From Ciona intestinalis (Eukaryota > Chordata > Ascidiacea > Phlebobranchia > Cionidae): DNA of 64,000 nt. The translations under genes were made by a program, and so were the position numbers. Positions 22,692 to 34,936 of the stretch are shown here, piece by piece. The stretch lies in assembly GCF_000224145.3 (NCBI RefSeq), contig NC_020168.2:3252554-3316553 (forward strand), in the 5' to 3' direction. The stretch's first letter is position 1; every line of letters starts with the position of its first letter. The notes beneath the pieces are model-generated. The model searched no databases. It worked only from the letters and a program-made list of their open reading frames with translations, and was not told the DNA's origin.

Positions 22692-25600
22692 ATGATGGAC
22701 AACACAATAATATTTCGTGTGTATTGTGTAAGTTGCACCTCAGATACATCACAACTTTATGTGAAATGTTCAGAATGTGGGGACATGAAGCTATGTCTAA
22801 CGGTAAATTATTTATATTGTTTTGTTAAGTTGTTTAAGTACAATATACAAATCATGTGTTATGTTACTTTGTCAGTACCTATTTAGGTCCAGTACCAAAG
22901 AAATAATGATATATATTGATTACAGTGCTTTTCCAAAGGAGCAGAACCACGTAGCCACCTGAAAAGTCACGATTATAAAATTATTGTAAGTTTTCATTTA
23001 CTTCAAATATCATTTATAACATTTAAATTGCCTAAATGTTACTTGGAACCACTATTAAAGTTAAATTGATCTGTTAAAAAGTAAGAACTATTATATTGCT
23101 CATTAAAGGTAAAGGGCATACTGACATAAAAAATTTAATGTATTTAGAGAGAGATACTTAATTGTGATCTAAAGGTACCACCAAAAATTCATAGTGAAAA
23201 CAAGTAAAATTAAACCGCTGGTGTAAAATTAACAGGATAACGGAACATTCTCACTGCATGACCCGAACTGGTCTGCTGTGGAAGAACAGCTTCTAATAGA
23301 CAGTGTGGAGCAGTTTGGACTTGGTAATTGGGAGGATGTGGCATCCAATGTCAGTACAAAGACTGCCAAAGAAGTTGAGGAGCATTACATGTCTGTATAC
23401 ATGGATAGCTACATGGGGCGTATGGTGGTACCAACTGAAATACCAAACAGGATGACGGACCATACACCATCTATTCATGGTGGGTTACATTTATTTTTAA
23501 CAAACTTTTAAGGCCGCATTAGTAAATAAAAAAATAAAGAAAACTTTTTTTTTAATTTTGCACATTGTTTTCTATTTTGTCTCATGGCCTGGGGCTAGGC
23601 GTTAACTTATTACAACTGTGTTCTATTGTATGTATTGTTTTGTAATCGCTAACTTGTCATTTGGTTCTTTATACTCATATACAGTAAAACAGTGGTCAAT
23701 GTGCATAATATACTTATAATTTATAGTAAGGACTAGGTACCGCTAGAGAATTCTTCCCTAGTTTGCCCAAGTTTACTGGCAGACCGCGCATTTGCATAAC
23801 CTTATCCACATAGGGTAGACCACTTGCTGCCTTGTTTTAACCATTCTTTATCCTCACTACCATAGTCGAAAAAAATATATATTAATATATATATACACTA
23901 TTATTATAGCCTAGACATTTAAACCAACTTGTTCCCATTGATTAGAATCCACACCTATCCTACCTCCACCCAACTTACAAGTGAGCAAGGTTGAACAACT
24001 TGAGCTGGCATACATGCCAAATCGTGATGATTTTGAATATGAGTTTGATAATGACGCAGAAAGACTCATCAGCCCAATTTTCATGAACACAGATGACAAT
24101 GAATTGGACAGAGGTAAAGTTTACATCTGAGGGCTTATCGAAATTACACAGTGTGTTGAATTGAGTTTTAAAACTGAATATGTGATGAGTTGTGGTCTAC
24201 AAAATTAAACTACATTTCAAAGCCTAGTCAAAAAAATATTTTTATGATTTATGTCTAGTCAAAACTGTTATACATATGCTTTTATAATCCGTTGCAACTA
24301 TATAAGTAGTTTTAAAATTATGCAATATTTTGTAGGTTTAAAACTTGCAAAAGTAGATATGTACCTTACAAGGTTACGCGAGCGCCAAAGGAGAAAAGAT
24401 ATTTCAAGGGAATATTATCTTGTTGATAAATTCTTCGCGAAAGATGGAGATGAATTGAAATCTGAAAAGTAAGTTTGTGGAAACTGCAATTTTATCTTGT
24501 GTAGTTACATTTTCTATAATACACATAATGATTGAATTTTGTTGTTTTCCAAACTAAAAACTAGTACTATTGTCTTTGTTTTGTTTTTTTCATTATTTCC
24601 TTTATCTTTTAAAAGAGTTAGGCAGTTTAACTGGAAAGAAACTTCCATTATAATTTGTCTGGGCTTAATTACCTATTTGTTGATAAATTGTGTCAGTTGT
24701 TGATCAATAGTAACCTTAAAAAAAATTGTTAGTGAACTTTTACAAAGGCTGAAGAGCTGCTCGCAATTTATGAAGAGTGACCAATTCAAACAACTTGTAC
24801 AAGATATTGAAAGGGAGCAATATTTAAAACAGAAAGTCAAACGACTGCAGAATTATAGGAGAAATGGGCTCACAAAGTTTGAAGGTACTTTTTATTTTAG
24901 GTCAGAGTTGATGGTTACCTTAAGACTACTATGATTCTACATGAACAAATTCATGGGTATCCCTACAGTTCAAAGATTTCAATATAGAAAAGATTTTAGG
25001 TGTTGGTTTCTGGGAAGTGTTGGTTGGTTTGAAGTCGTGACTTAATTTAGTTTTTTTGGGTTAGTTGACTAGGGTTTAGGAATTTTCAAATTTAACACAC
25101 ACGAGACACCTATCCATTTTATGAGCTTTAAACCATTCTGGATAAGCTTTTTACTATACTACACCACCATAAAAGTATTTAACATTAATATTCCTTTAGG
25201 TTGTGACTTTTACGACAGTGAACGACATAAAAGACTAAAACAAGGAAAGGAAAGTAAAAGCCACTCAAAGTTACCACCAGGTACATAACTTATATATTTC
25301 TATTAAACTGTAGATTTATCCAAAGTTAAATAAATAAATGAATGTAACTACTATCCTCGCGTGGCCGGAAAACGACAGTTGTATCACACGGGTTTAACAC
25401 CTCGTGCCAGCTTACGAGTTACCATGTATGTTACTTTGTAGGTGATTTTTTTGGGGGGAATTTTTTCATTTTTTTATGTATGGCTGATAACTTTGATAAC
25501 TCATTAATGTCCACTGGGTTGGAGCAATTGCTGTTAAGTTTCTTGCCCAAGGACATATACGCCCACAATGGTAGCAGCGACGAGGAAACCATTATCTCTG

Positions 25601-26152
25601 GGCTCTGGGTTAGAGGCAGGCGCACTAACCACATGTTAAATGTAATTGCTAAACATTTCTGCCTGTTAGTGTGTAATTGGATTTATTTTTCAGAACCAGA
25701 ATCAGAAAAGCAGTTTTCTTCCCTCATGACTTCTCAGGGCTTCAGTTTGCTTTGCCACAGTGAGAAACTACTATGCAACTCACTCAGGATCTCACCATCT
25801 AAATACATTACATCCAAAGCATTAATCCTTAAGGTAATTCACTAAATAAGTGATGTTTTACCTTGCCTTTTTATCCATGTAGAAAAAAAACACAAATTAG
25901 GTGAAAATAAGCGGCCAGTGTATACTATAACTTCATACACCACATGCCCAGCTTTTTTGTTTGACACTCTCTTTAATAAAGATGTTGTATTCGAATTAGA
26001 TTATAGGTTTAATGTTAACTTCGCTTTTTATCCAGGACAACATGCTGAAGCAACACGGCTGCCCGAATAAGCACAAGTTTTCAAGTTACATAGAAAAGGT
26101 GCACAGGAGGAAAATTTCCAGTTTTCTCCGTTCTAAAGGGTGGTTGTCATAG
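22692..26152 (+). CDS. TADA2B: Transcriptional adaptor 2-beta (SAGA complex)
   Basis: ADA2b-type adaptor of the SAGA histone acetyltransferase module, nuclear, partner of GCN5/PCAF. Nine exons give about 401 residues: 22692-22802, 22926-22985, 23236-23479, 23946-24113, 24336-24468, 24733-24884, 25200-25280, 25694-25833, 26036-26152. Order: ZZ zinc finger with paired cysteines (YCVSC, KCSECGDMKLC, CFSKGAE), SANT domain (EEQLLIDSVEQFGLGNWED), central ADA2 region (DMYLTRLRERQRRKDISREY and LQNYRRNGLTKFE), C-terminal SWIRM domain ending SSFLRSKGWLS. GLGNWEDVA and YRRNGLTK match TADA2B better than TADA2A. The frame begins ATG ATG GAC; either ATG could start. A poly(A) signal is at 26272-26277. Confidence 0.95.
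25340..25635 (-). repeat. Full-length SINE in TADA2B intron
   Basis: Reverse copy: reading the minus strand gives the tRNA-like head, the GGCAAGAAACTTAACAG body and the 3' module ending in the CGCGAGGATAGTAG region. It lies just before the exon at 25694. Confidence 0.7.
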
Positions 26153-27226
26153 CCAAGATTTTGCACTATTGTTTTACCTTAAAGCTGTTATTAGACAAAC
26201 TGTTTTCTTTATGTTTTATTACCAATTTTCCATTATACTGTTAGATATTGATATTTTATTTAATTTTATGAAATAAAAGTGGAGTATGCGTGTTCATATG
26301 TCTCCAGCTGTTTAAGCAATAGATTTAACAAAGGTTTAAAATAGCGGATATCTTTATAGTTTGTGAAGTTCTGTTAGACAGGTAATGGTTTAGTTTAATT
26401 TGTAGTTAAAGAGATTGGCTTTGTTGTAATGCTGGTCAAGTTCTTATTATTTTCCGGCTCAATTCACACCATAGTTTAGGTATCTATATGCGCACATGCA
26501 GTGGCGTTAAGTCAGAGCAAAGAGATTAAGATTGGTTTTAATCTCTTTGGTCAGAGCCTTTGCCTTTGTATGGCTCTGTGTAAAATGTCAAAATCACAAA
26601 AATAAACAAGAGAGCATAGCACGATTAAGTGAGCACGTATTAAACTAATTAGCCTAATATTAATCAACCCATTTTAAGGAACGATCGAAAACAAACCGAC
26701 AGTAACCAACAACAAAGCGGTTTTTAGACACAAGTTGTCACCGTGGTACAGTAGATGGTGAAAATGCATTTATAAATGTAATACAATTAATAATGTATTG
26801 TGTTGTTACGCGTGTTTACTCCTGTGTGTCGCGTGCTTGTCACAGGCTCGCCACGTTTCCTTCTCGTTTAGGGGGTGTGGCAAGAGTTTTTAGCGAGGGT
26901 GGTAGTAAATAGGTTGTAGAAAACTAATACTTCGTAGCAATATTGATTACGCAGTAAGTTGGGGAAATAAATCAACTTCAGTTCCAACCCACAATACATA
27001 AAAGTCAACCCTTTAATCACTTAGAACTTGATTATATCTGACGTTATTATATTCGACGTCATAGTAGCCATTTCGCGCAGCAGCAATGATAACAATTCTG
27101 TAATACGTATATAAACATGCGACCAATTAGAACAAAGTATCACCCGGTACTTCCCCAACAGTGGAAACACCCAACACAAAGAAACAGACACCGGACCGTA
27201 GTATAAGTTGGATATATTTAATTGCC
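26153..27226. other. TADA2B 3' UTR and FDXR upstream region
   Basis: The TADA2B poly(A) signal (AATAAA, 26272-26277) is here, as is a perfect 12-bp hairpin at 26518-26549. A GC-richer stretch at 26800-27200 probably holds the FDXR promoter. No further coding exon seen. Confidence 0.5.
26272..26277 (+). terminator. TADA2B poly(A) signal
   Basis: AATAAA 120 bases after the stop codon, followed by GT-rich sequence (AAAGTGGAGTATGCGTGTTC). Confidence 0.7.
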
Positions 27227-30200
27227 ATGGTAGGTGCAGGGACAAGGGTATTGTTGCGATGCTGTGGTCATTTAAATCGTAAGTTTTTTTGTATTTATTT
27301 TAAATAATTTTTGCTTTTATTGGGGCCAAATTTAGCCTTTATCTCAATACCTCAGCCATATAGAATAGAATGATTACAATAGTTCCACTTTTTATTTAAT
27401 GACAATATTGTATGTCATAATCCAGGCAGCCTAATAAGAAGATATTCAACAGATCCACAAATATGCATCGTTGGGTCGGGGCCAGCTGGGTTTGGGGTTG
27501 CGCAATCTATTCTTAAAGTTTGTTCATGTGTTTTGTTAATTTAAATAAAAATTTTGATAAACAGTCTATCTGCTACGCTATACAATCATAGGTTTAGCAG
27601 TCGCTTTTAATTCGTTTTTACTCTTGGCGTGTTTTAATAACTGTTGTTTTGTTGCTAATTTCCTTCACCTCAATGTTTTAATTAATTTGGTCTTCGCTAT
27701 CATACTCGAAGATCGATATTTATGTTATTACAACAGCATCACCCCACAGCGAAAGTCGACATGTTCGAGCAATCACCAGTACCCTACGGATTGATCAGGA
27801 GAGGTGTTTCTCCCGACCACCAAGATGTTAAGGTTATTATGATTTCTATGTTGGATATGATAATGTAGATGTTCTTGGGCAAGACAATAAACAGCATTTT
27901 CCCAACCCAGTGGTCACTTATGGGTTGTCTAAATTACATAAAAACAATCACAAATAAAGTTGTACACTTTACATTGATTTATTTAACATTCACAGAATTG
28001 CATCCACGGTTATGAACGAACTGCAGTCTTACCAGGATTCTCGTTTTACGGAAACATTGAGGTTGGATCAGCATTGTCATTGGTTGAATTACAAGCGGCT
28101 TATCATGCTGTTGTTCTTGTGAGTTAGTTAGATTGTAACGTAAACACCATGTGTGGTTGTTGGAAAGCTACAGACTTCAACATCTAGTAAGGTCAATGCG
28201 GTAGCATCCTGGGTGTTAGGGTAATGGACAACTAAGACTTAAACCTCAGGTCTATACAGGACCTCACACATAAAACACAAAGCTGAATGTTGTGTTTATT
28301 AAAACATAAACATGATATGTTACAGTGTACCGGGGCACAAGAAGAAAGGAAGCTTGGGATTCCTAGGGAGGTAAGTTACAATAAAAGTAATGTATAGACA
28401 AACTAACATATTTAGTTTGTAGGGTGTAATGGTCACGCCTTTTATACTTTACTTTTTTGATGTTGTGTCTCACACAATATTTTTTTTCCCAGAATTTACG
28501 AAACATTTTCACGTCGCTGCAATTTGTTGGTTGGTACAACGGTGACACCAATCATCAGGATGTGAGTTTTTTGTTGAATGATTGTTTTATGATTGACGAA
28601 AATATAACCAGGTTAATGTTGATGTTGGTGGTCGGACGGCTGTGATTGTCGGTCATGGGAATGTAGCGCTGGATTGCGCAAGAATGTTGCTCAAACCAAC
28701 ACACATGTTCAAGGTAAGATACATGGATAAATATTTATGCTTGTGTAAACACATGTTATATTTACTGGCTTTCTTATTTGATTAAGCATGTAATAAATTA
28801 AATGTAACTTATTTATTCCCGCATGGCGGGGCAAAGACAGCTGTTATAACACTGGTGTTCTGTTTTATAATCTTTGTGCCTGCCTATGGGTTATCACGTT
28901 GTAACTTATTTATCCTTGCAGTAAAGCCTATAACATGGGTGTCCCGTTTCGTACACCACGTAATAGTACTTTAACTACAGTGATAAAGTGACTTTAACAT
29001 TCCAGAACACCGACATAAGCTCTGAGGCATACAATAAGTTGATGAAATCGGAAATTAAAAAAGTTTATTTGATTGGGAGGCGTGGACCATTGCAGATGGC
29101 TTGCACAAGGAAGGTACAGGTTTCACATGTTCTATGATAATGGTAACTGTGAGTTAGTATATGTTGGGTTTACAGCAGTGCCTATTTTATTTATGTGTTA
29201 CCCATGGCCATAGTGGGTTTTAATGACTGTTGTTTTAACTTTACTGTAAGATTGTGTATGTTGGGTTTACAGCGATGCTTATTATAATTATCCTGTTTTA
29301 ACAACAGTTGTTTTATAGTTAATTATCATATAATCTTTTTATTTGTAACTCTTTGATTAGCGAAGATTAAAGAATAGTAAAAACGAAACGACAGAAAATA
29401 GCAACAAAACAACATTAGTTAAAACAAGCTAACAGTTAAAAACATATTTATATTTAATTGGAAGAAAGAAAGGTGGTTGCTACACTTAGCAGACAAACAA
29501 CAAACTATTTATATGTTTTTAGATGTAAGCATAAACATTTTTATATTTATCTTACGATAAATTTATTTCAACAGGAGTTGGCAGAAATCACTGACCTGGA
29601 AGGGGTTGTCACACAAGTTGACACCAATGTTTTTACCCCAGCTGTCAATCAAGCCATCAATAACAAAGGTACATTGTTACATCATAGTTGATTTATTGAA
29701 TCTCATTTTCCTGATTACTTCATTCTTTTCGCTGTTTTAAAAATTTATTATCGTATTGAACACTTATCACATCATAATAATATAGATCCTTGTTCTTTTT
29801 TAAAAAGAAAAAAATTATAATTTATCGTTTATTTTTGTTCCTAGATTTAAAACGTCGTAAACAGCATCGATTGGTCAAATACTTGATGAAAGTTGCAAAC
29901 GTAGAAAACAAATACATTTCTAAGGAATTTGAAATAAAATATTTACGATCGCCGCATTCAATAACCACCAATGATGATGTCACAATAGCCGGCATTAACT
30001 TCAATATAAATAAACTTGAGGTAAACCTCATGCTCGCTGCCCAGCCAATATTGTATTTTACTCAAATATTTACTTATGGTTGTTAACATAAACAGTATGG
30101 AAGCTTTACGATTTTGCATGCTTGTGCCAAAGATTATACACTTATTATATTCTTTGCTTGTGCATTGTTATTCTTAGACAGTGATCATTTACTCATCATA

Positions 30201-31963
30201 CATACATACATATGTATATAATACTCTAAATACTATATGGATACTGATATACCCTTGGTTCAGGTACGAACAAAATATCTGGGCCATGAGTGTATAACTT
30301 AGCCTGGCATGTGTGCCATGATACAACCATCCATACACACCTCATTCCCAGGGTGACAATGTGTACGAACCTCTAGTGACATCTAGTGGAGAGTTGGAAC
30401 ACATCTCGTGCGACCTATTGATCTCATGCATCGGGTATACAAACAAATTGTTTGATCCAAACATCCCGTACAAGGGGGGGAAGATGGTTCACGATAATGG
30501 TCGTATAAAACCTGGTACGTGGGTTTTAAACCATACTATACACCGGTGGTTTCCATCCACAGGCCGCTTATATATTTTGTTACCCTACAAGGGGATTGTT
30601 ATGATAATTGCTGTTTACAGCATAGTAGGGTTTTGTATGTGGGTAAAGTATTGGTCAATGTAGCTCATATATACAACATATCAGTGGTTGCCATCCACCT
30701 GTCTGCTTATATATGTTGCTGGCCACCATAGTATCTTACTTTCTACTTATTTTAATTTTGAATTATAAGCAAAGTTAGTACTCTCAATAATTTGACCTAT
30801 GCTAAAAGTTTGTTTTATGTCACATAGCGGCAACTATGTTTAACAAAAAGATCAAATATCTGTTCTATTCACGACGGTCTTATATTAACCCCATAACCAC
30901 CTAGACCCCTAATCTGAAATAATAATTTATCACCTAAATCTCAGTTGACCTCATTAATTTTTTTTATCACACCATACATATATAACACAACACAATCCCC
31001 AGGTTTATACGCAAGTGGTTGGTGTAGAGACGGCCCACTAGGGGTCCTCGCTGACACGTCCAACTCGAGCACCCAAACATCCACTTCCGTATTAAACGAC
31101 ATTGATGACTTAATAACCAACAAACCATCATGCCGGGGTTACAAAGATATTTTGCCCACGCTGGAGGAAAAAAGTAAGAACCCTGTGTTGGGGTTAAGGA
31201 CTGACTAATGTCGGGCACTATGGACTTAAATGTGCTTGCCGGTTGTTGGAAAAATGGGCCAAATCTGGCCTAAATCCCAGGTCCTTAACAAGTTAACAAG
31301 GACCTCACCCACAAAGAGTAAAAAAATCCCTCACAGTAGTATCAAATAAAGGATTTCTCACTCATATAGAACATTAATACGCATGCATTTAGGTAACGCA
31401 CATATAATTGGCTAATTATGGCCTAAATTACTGATCATAGCGAGCCATAGAGAACCTCTTCTTCCATAGTAAAATGGCCATGAGGTAAATATTTATTACC
31501 AACAACAACAGCCACACTTTTAACCATACTCGTTTTCCTGCTAAGTAACGCACATATTGGCATAAAATTGGCTAATTATACCCTAAATTTCTGATCATAG
31601 GATGTCATATACTATTTCTTCCATAGTAAAAAGGCTACGAGGTAAATGTTTATTACCAACAACTCACTCTTTAACCAATGCTCTTTTACTTTTGTTATTA
31701 CTAGAACGAATGTTGTTAATTCCCATCATGTTGCTTTGTTAATTAAATACAAAATTTGTTATTGTAATGTAGCAGATAAATACCAAACCATGTTTACTAT
31801 GCAATCTTCTCTTGCCTAACACAAGATTTTTCCAGACATTGACGTAATAACATGGCATCGCTGGCAAACAATTGACGAACACGAAGTTAATGAAGGAAGG
31901 AAAGTCGGAAAAGTTCGCGAAAAACTTTTAAGCGAGGAATCTATGATTGAAGTTTCAAAATAA
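27227..31963 (+). CDS. FDXR: Mitochondrial NADPH:adrenodoxin/ferredoxin reductase
   Basis: FAD enzyme of the mitochondrial matrix that passes electrons from NADPH to ferredoxin for steroid and Fe-S metabolism. Thirteen exons in phase, about 472 residues: 27227-27278, 27426-27517, 27737-27832, 27996-28118, 28326-28370, 28493-28561, 28612-28713, 29006-29113, 29575-29668, 29845-30020, 30352-30514, 31003-31173, 31836-31963. The N-terminus is short, Arg-rich and without acidic residues (VLLRCC, SLIRRYS), as expected of a mitochondrial presequence. FAD-binding [10 protein letters not shown] follows, then [15 protein letters not shown]. Next are NADPH-binding [12 protein letters not shown] and [13 protein letters not shown], then the C-terminal [17 protein letters not shown]. 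All match the human enzyme (491 residues) in order. The stop codon overlaps a possible AATAAA (31959-31964). Confidence 0.95.
27875..27960 (+). repeat. SINE body fragment
   Basis: GTTCTTGGGCAAGACAATAA and CACTTATGGGTTGTC match the family body, in the FDXR intron after exon 27737-27832. The tRNA-like head is missing. Confidence 0.45.
28800..28965 (-). repeat. SINE 3' modules, two in tandem
   Basis: GTAACTTATTTATTCCCGCA and GTAACTTATTTATCCTTGCA begin two successive reversed copies of the SINE 3' module, in an FDXR intron. Confidence 0.5.
31391..31690. repeat. Two-copy tandem duplication in the last FDXR intron
   Basis: Two ~150-bp units share GTAACGCACATAT, TTGGCTAATTAT, CTGATCATAG, CTTCCATAGTAAAA and GAGGTAAAT-TTTATTACCAA. 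They are diverged by small indels. Non-coding. Confidence 0.65.
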
Positions 31964-32162
31964 ATCACATAATTTCAATTCAGATTGTTATTTACTGCGT
32001 TTTGTGGAAAATATTACAGTTTTCAATAGTTGTTGTCGCAAAGAAGTTTTTAGCGAGGAATCTGTTATTGAACTTTCGAAATAAATCAAATATTTTCAAT
32101 TTAGAGTTTTATTTACTGCGTTTGTGGACAATAATATTACAGTTTTCAATAGTTACATTTAT
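31925..32162 (+). repeat. Tandem duplication of the FDXR stop-codon region
   Basis: The last ~14 codons, stop and ~80 bp of 3' UTR of FDXR (31925 to ~32028) recur just downstream (~32040-32162). The first copy encodes [12 protein letters not shown]-stop, the second reads VFSEESVIELSK-stop in the same relative frame. Each carries an AATAAA over or beside its stop (31959-31964, 32080-32085). The second copy is outside the main reading frame's reach, because the first stop precedes it. Confidence 0.75.
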
Positions 32163-32336
32163 ATTCTTGCCCTTAACAGTTTTGCAGGGAATCAGTGATT
32201 GCAGCAACTTCAATATTTCCCAATTATAATCAAATTATCCTTAAAATTCTTTGAAATATACAAACCTTCTTATTGAAAACAAGTCTTATTGTCTAAACCT
32301 CTTAGTTTTATAAGTCCAGTGCCCTGATAGTTGTTT

Positions 32337-32870
32337 TTACAATGCAAACCCCCCAGCTACATACTCCAGTTGTTGTATAGGAGCAGCAAACGCTAACCAG
32401 TCCGATGCGTGCGTCGGTAGCAAACCCATGCTGTTGCATTTATACACAGCGAGCGCAAGTGCCAAACAATTACCAAGGAAATATAAGAATGTTTGGAAAA
32501 TATATTGGCTGGAGTTTTCCAGCATTCTCATAGTTGTTCGAATCCCCATGAGAGCCTGGGTCGGTCTAAAGAACATCATTCCTACCATCATGATGGGAAA
32601 TATGGAAATTGTGTTGCCGGCCATGTACATTATGAAGATATTCATCGGCAATCCTTTGATCGGACCAACCGCAATTTCCCACGATTTTTTGTCGATCAGA
32701 TTCGTTCCTCCGTCGTCGCTGGCAACCGCGTCGTCACTCCCTATCGATGGTTGCTCTCTAGCATACCCCGGTGGTGCTGGGAGCTCCAACCTCGATTCAC
32801 CTTTCTTTAAATTAACGTCGAGACTCCATTTGTTACGACTTCGCTTGGGTGTGTTGGTGGTTGGGTGCAT
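32337..32870 (-). CDS. EMC4: ER membrane protein complex subunit 4, intronless
   Basis: Small membrane subunit of the EMC insertase, which places tail-anchored and multi-pass proteins in the ER membrane. It has 177 residues against 183 in human. Identity to the human protein is near complete in PMNIFIMYMAGNTISIFP and LALAVYKCNSMGLLPTHASD. The N-terminal ~60 residues are polar and variable; two to three hydrophobic segments follow between ~70 and 150. Single coding exon. A splice-acceptor-like TTGTTCCAG lies just upstream of the start on the minus strand (about 32886-32894), so the leader may be cis- or trans-spliced. Convergent with FDXR, 373 bp between the stops. A minus-strand AATAAA lies at 32108-32113. 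Confidence 0.96.
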   Translation of the reverse strand: MHPTTNTPKRSRNKWSLDVNLKKGESRLELPAPPGYAREQPSIGSDDAVASDDGGTNLIDKKSWEIAVGPIKGLPMNIFIMYMAGNTISIFPIMMVGMMFFRPTQALMGIRTTMRMLENSSQYIFQTFLYFLGNCLALALAVYKCNSMGLLPTHASDWLAFAAPIQQLEYVAGGFAL

Positions 32871-32975
32871 TGTGATGTCACTATCTGGAACAATGTAATG
32901 TTGATGTCATAATAAAGTGGGATACTAAATTAAATTAAAAGCTTAACCAGATGGATATGGATATAAATTTATTTC

Positions 32976-33557
32976 ACATGCGACTTATTATCCGATAATC
33001 ACTCTTTTCTTTTCACAAGTGGGCGATCACTTTTTTATTATTATTTTCTGGGGACTTTTAAAAAACATTATGTTTGTGACATATAAAACGTGTATTGGTA
33101 TAGTATTTCAATGTTTTATAAAAAATCATTTACTAACAGTTAGTTTTACAGTTTACACACATAAGTTTTAAACCCCCAACCCCTAACCCCCAACCTCTAA
33201 CCCCAAACTCGTGCTAATCACACAAAAAAAAATAAAAAAAAACGGAATGCACTGTGCGGGACTCGAACCCGGTAAGAACAAAACAAAGAGATTAAACGAC
33301 GACACGCAAACCGTTACACCACAGAGCTGACGATAGTAAACAGAACGAAAGAGCGTTATAACCAACCTAATTTGGGAAATATGTTCTTACTAGTGTTTTA
33401 TATATTTATAAAGGTATTTTCAGTATTTAAGTAATTTGTTTTACACTTATTACCGATTTAAAGTGTTTCTTTGTGTATTTTTTTCAAAATTTTAAACTTA
33501 ATAAGAGCGCCCACTTCTAAAAAGAAGAGAGTGATTATCGGATATTAAGTCGCATCT
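32976..33557. mobile_element. MULE-like MITE with 9-bp target duplication
   Basis: 582 bp bounded by ~57-bp inverted repeats. The left begins ACATGCGACTTATTATCCGA and the right, read in reverse, begins AGATGCGACTTAATATCCGA. It is flanked on both sides by ATTTATTTC (32967-32975 and 33558-33566). Long inverted repeats with a 9-bp target duplication are typical of Mutator-like elements; that assignment is inference. No transposase ORF is present. The interior holds a CCCTAACCC-like run (33173-33210) and a tRNA-like block on the minus strand. Confidence 0.8.
33243..33335 (-). repeat. tRNA-like block inside the MITE
   Basis: Minus strand shows an A-box-like TGTGGTGTAACGGTTTGCG and a perfect B box GGTTCGAGTCC. 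The acceptor and anticodon stems do not pair well, so I read this as a degenerate tRNA or SINE head and not a working tRNA gene. Confidence 0.45.
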
Positions 33558-34936
33558 ATTTATTTCCTTGAATATGATTGCAGAGATCAAATTAAGCAAA
33601 TCGGCAGTCGTTAAAACACACTACGAGTAAAACTATACTGGACGAAAAGCGTCAAATAAAAGCGTTGCTGCCAAAGCCAACATACAGTATAAGTTAACTC
33701 AGTGGGTTGTAGTTTAAGTCAAAGTCACAACCGTACACAATCTTAAATTTAAATGCAAGGATAATAAAGTTAATTACGTCATCAGTATTACAACAAACAT
33801 GACGTCACAACTTACGTAATCTTACTTGGAGTTGTCTTCAAAACCTAAACCATTAATTTCATAAATCGTATAATAAAGTACTCAGCATTCAGTGTTAGAA
33901 AAATACTGATGAGTCATAAAACATATGGGGAGTCATTGTTATTTCGAGGTCTAAACAAGAGAGCAAGCTCATTGACAAACATTTGGGGAGCAGGCACGCA
34001 TATAACATCCAACATTTATTTATAAATGTCAATCAAGCGTTGAGAAACTTACATATAAACCCACACTGTTACCGTGCGGATTAAATTATTTAGGTTAATG
34101 GCCGCCGCATCAAGTTTGCTTCAAGAGTACAAAAAATGAAATGTTTCAATCTTATTCCATTTTATTTTATTTTGATTCGCAAACAATGAAAAAAAATAGT
34201 GTCAATAAATACGATACTGGACTTTACAAATCGCCCGGTTGAAGCATTTGGAAATTGCTCAGCTAAATGAAATAGCCTACCTTCTGTAAAATAAAAACAG
34301 AATTAAAATACCTTCATAGTTTGTGTGGCTGGCGTTGGTGGAAAGCCACTACGGCACGACAAGCCCCCAGCCAATGGAAGTGGGTTTCTACTTCGGTGAG
34401 AAACCCTTGCGGGATGTTACTGTCCACGCAGGTTAAAGAAACCCCCATAGACAAAAATAGTACAACGACGCACATAGAAAATGTGCACAACAAGAAATAC
34501 ACCAACAAAAAGACAAAAATAGTACAACGAGTGCAGCGACATACATGTGCCAAACATGCAACAAACACAACAGCTCAATCATACAAAAAGGGGACGGGGT
34601 CAAAAAGTTAATTAACGTTGAAATATCTACAAATAAAATAGGGGTCATATCCTAAAGGACAATTAACTGCAGTGTACACCATATTAAATGATTGCAAGGA
34701 GTCGAAGCCAGCAATAGCTTCGCATGTCCCAACCAAAAGGTAAGTCGCCATGTTGGTACCGCGATACTCTCGTCGTATCTTAACACAAAATAATAACGTC
34801 CAGATGTTACGTACCGATTCGACCGTTGCGAAACTGCGTCAGTTTGTTGCGAACCGCATTGACAGTGACCTAAATATTAAGCGTAGCATCACTGGCGGCG
34901 ACGTCCACGCAACAATCTGACCGCAACGTAACTCAG

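Noticed and set aside
32428-32898. 156-codon plus-strand open frame
   Set aside because: Antisense shadow of EMC4.
33243-33335. A tRNA gene on the minus strand
   Set aside because: A and B boxes are good, but the acceptor and anticodon stems do not pair; it sits inside a MITE.
34321-34611. 96-codon open frame as a gene
   Set aside because: No family resemblance, low-complexity, and an opposite-strand frame of similar length covers the same bases.
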